Assembly (NCBI RefSeq): GCF_965263005.1
Contig: NZ_OZ253579.1
Location: 3,038,001-3,102,000 of the forward strand
DNA from: Rariloculus sp965263005
GTDB lineage: Bacteria; Pseudomonadota; Gammaproteobacteria; Steroidobacterales; Rariloculaceae
Direction of reading: 5' to 3'
Length of the DNA stretch: 64,000 bases
Part shown: positions 63,982 through 64,000 of the stretch, one piece after another
Numbering within the stretch: position 1 is the first letter of the stretch
Layout of the letters: every line of letters starts with the position of its first letter
Position numbers and translations under genes: made by a program
The notes under the pieces: generated by a model
The model's database searches: none
Told to the model about the DNA's origin: nothing
The model's input: the letters and a program-made list of their open reading frames with translations, nothing else

Positions 63982-64000
63982 GCTGCATCTGCTCCCAGTG

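Overview
The window (about 60% GC) looks like the edge of an integrative and conjugative element (ICE) in a Gram-negative chromosome, most likely an uncultured or marine gammaproteobacterium. The evidence is an F-type conjugation gene cluster, a TonB-dependent outer-membrane receptor, a PutA without the N-terminal regulatory domain, a complete selenocysteine locus and copper genes of proteobacterial type. Assignment below class level cannot be supported.

Left element (1-3.4 kb): the start of a leftward F-type type IV secretion operon (traA pilin, traL, traE cut by the window edge), led by an unusual three-module DNA-binding protein. It faces a rightward LexA/S24-like repressor whose protease residues are replaced. 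A small hypothetical gene follows.

Defence island (about 5.4-29.4 kb): every intact gene is on the minus strand. The island lies between two directly repeated copies of a tandem tyrosine-recombinase pair, decayed on the left (3.5-5.4 kb) and intact on the right (29.6-32.0 kb). In transcription order it holds a GHKL ATPase fused to a nuclease-like domain; a DUF499 ATPase with a small partner; a three-gene ABC-3C system (nuclease-like, middle component, DUF2326 ABC ATPase); a Septu-like pair (PtuA ATPase, PtuB HNH); an adjacent pair of ATPases of which one carries a long 43-residue TPR array; a DUF1156 adenine methylase broken by a one-base frameshift; and a PLD-SNF2 helicase. DUF499, DUF1156 and the PLD-SNF2 helicase are families that usually neighbour each other, so the ABC-3C, Septu and TPR modules seem nested inside one methylation-type system. 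This is the most interesting part of the window. Relics of a serine resolvase, a second AAA ATPase and a truncated gene mark earlier insertions and deletions.

Chromosomal part (32.4-64 kb): an orphan FitA-like antitoxin; an ECF sigma, anti-sigma and DUF4252 operon with an apparent autoregulated promoter; a divergent nutrient locus with a TonB receptor and cupin regulators on one side and hydantoinase/oxoprolinase A and B, PutA and an Xaa-Pro dipeptidase on the other, which reads as scavenging of proline and pyroglutamyl-type compounds into glutamate; copper handling (P-type ATPase, diheme cytochrome c, CopD, CopC); selA-selB-selC; and rarA, rmlD, a DUF2235 hydrolase, a DUF4159 protein, a methyltransferase and a PLP decarboxylase. 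A small palindromic repeat family occurs between 49 and 57 kb, and one decayed copy appears to have become the rarA terminator. No CRISPR array or rRNA was seen; the only tRNA is tRNA-Sec.
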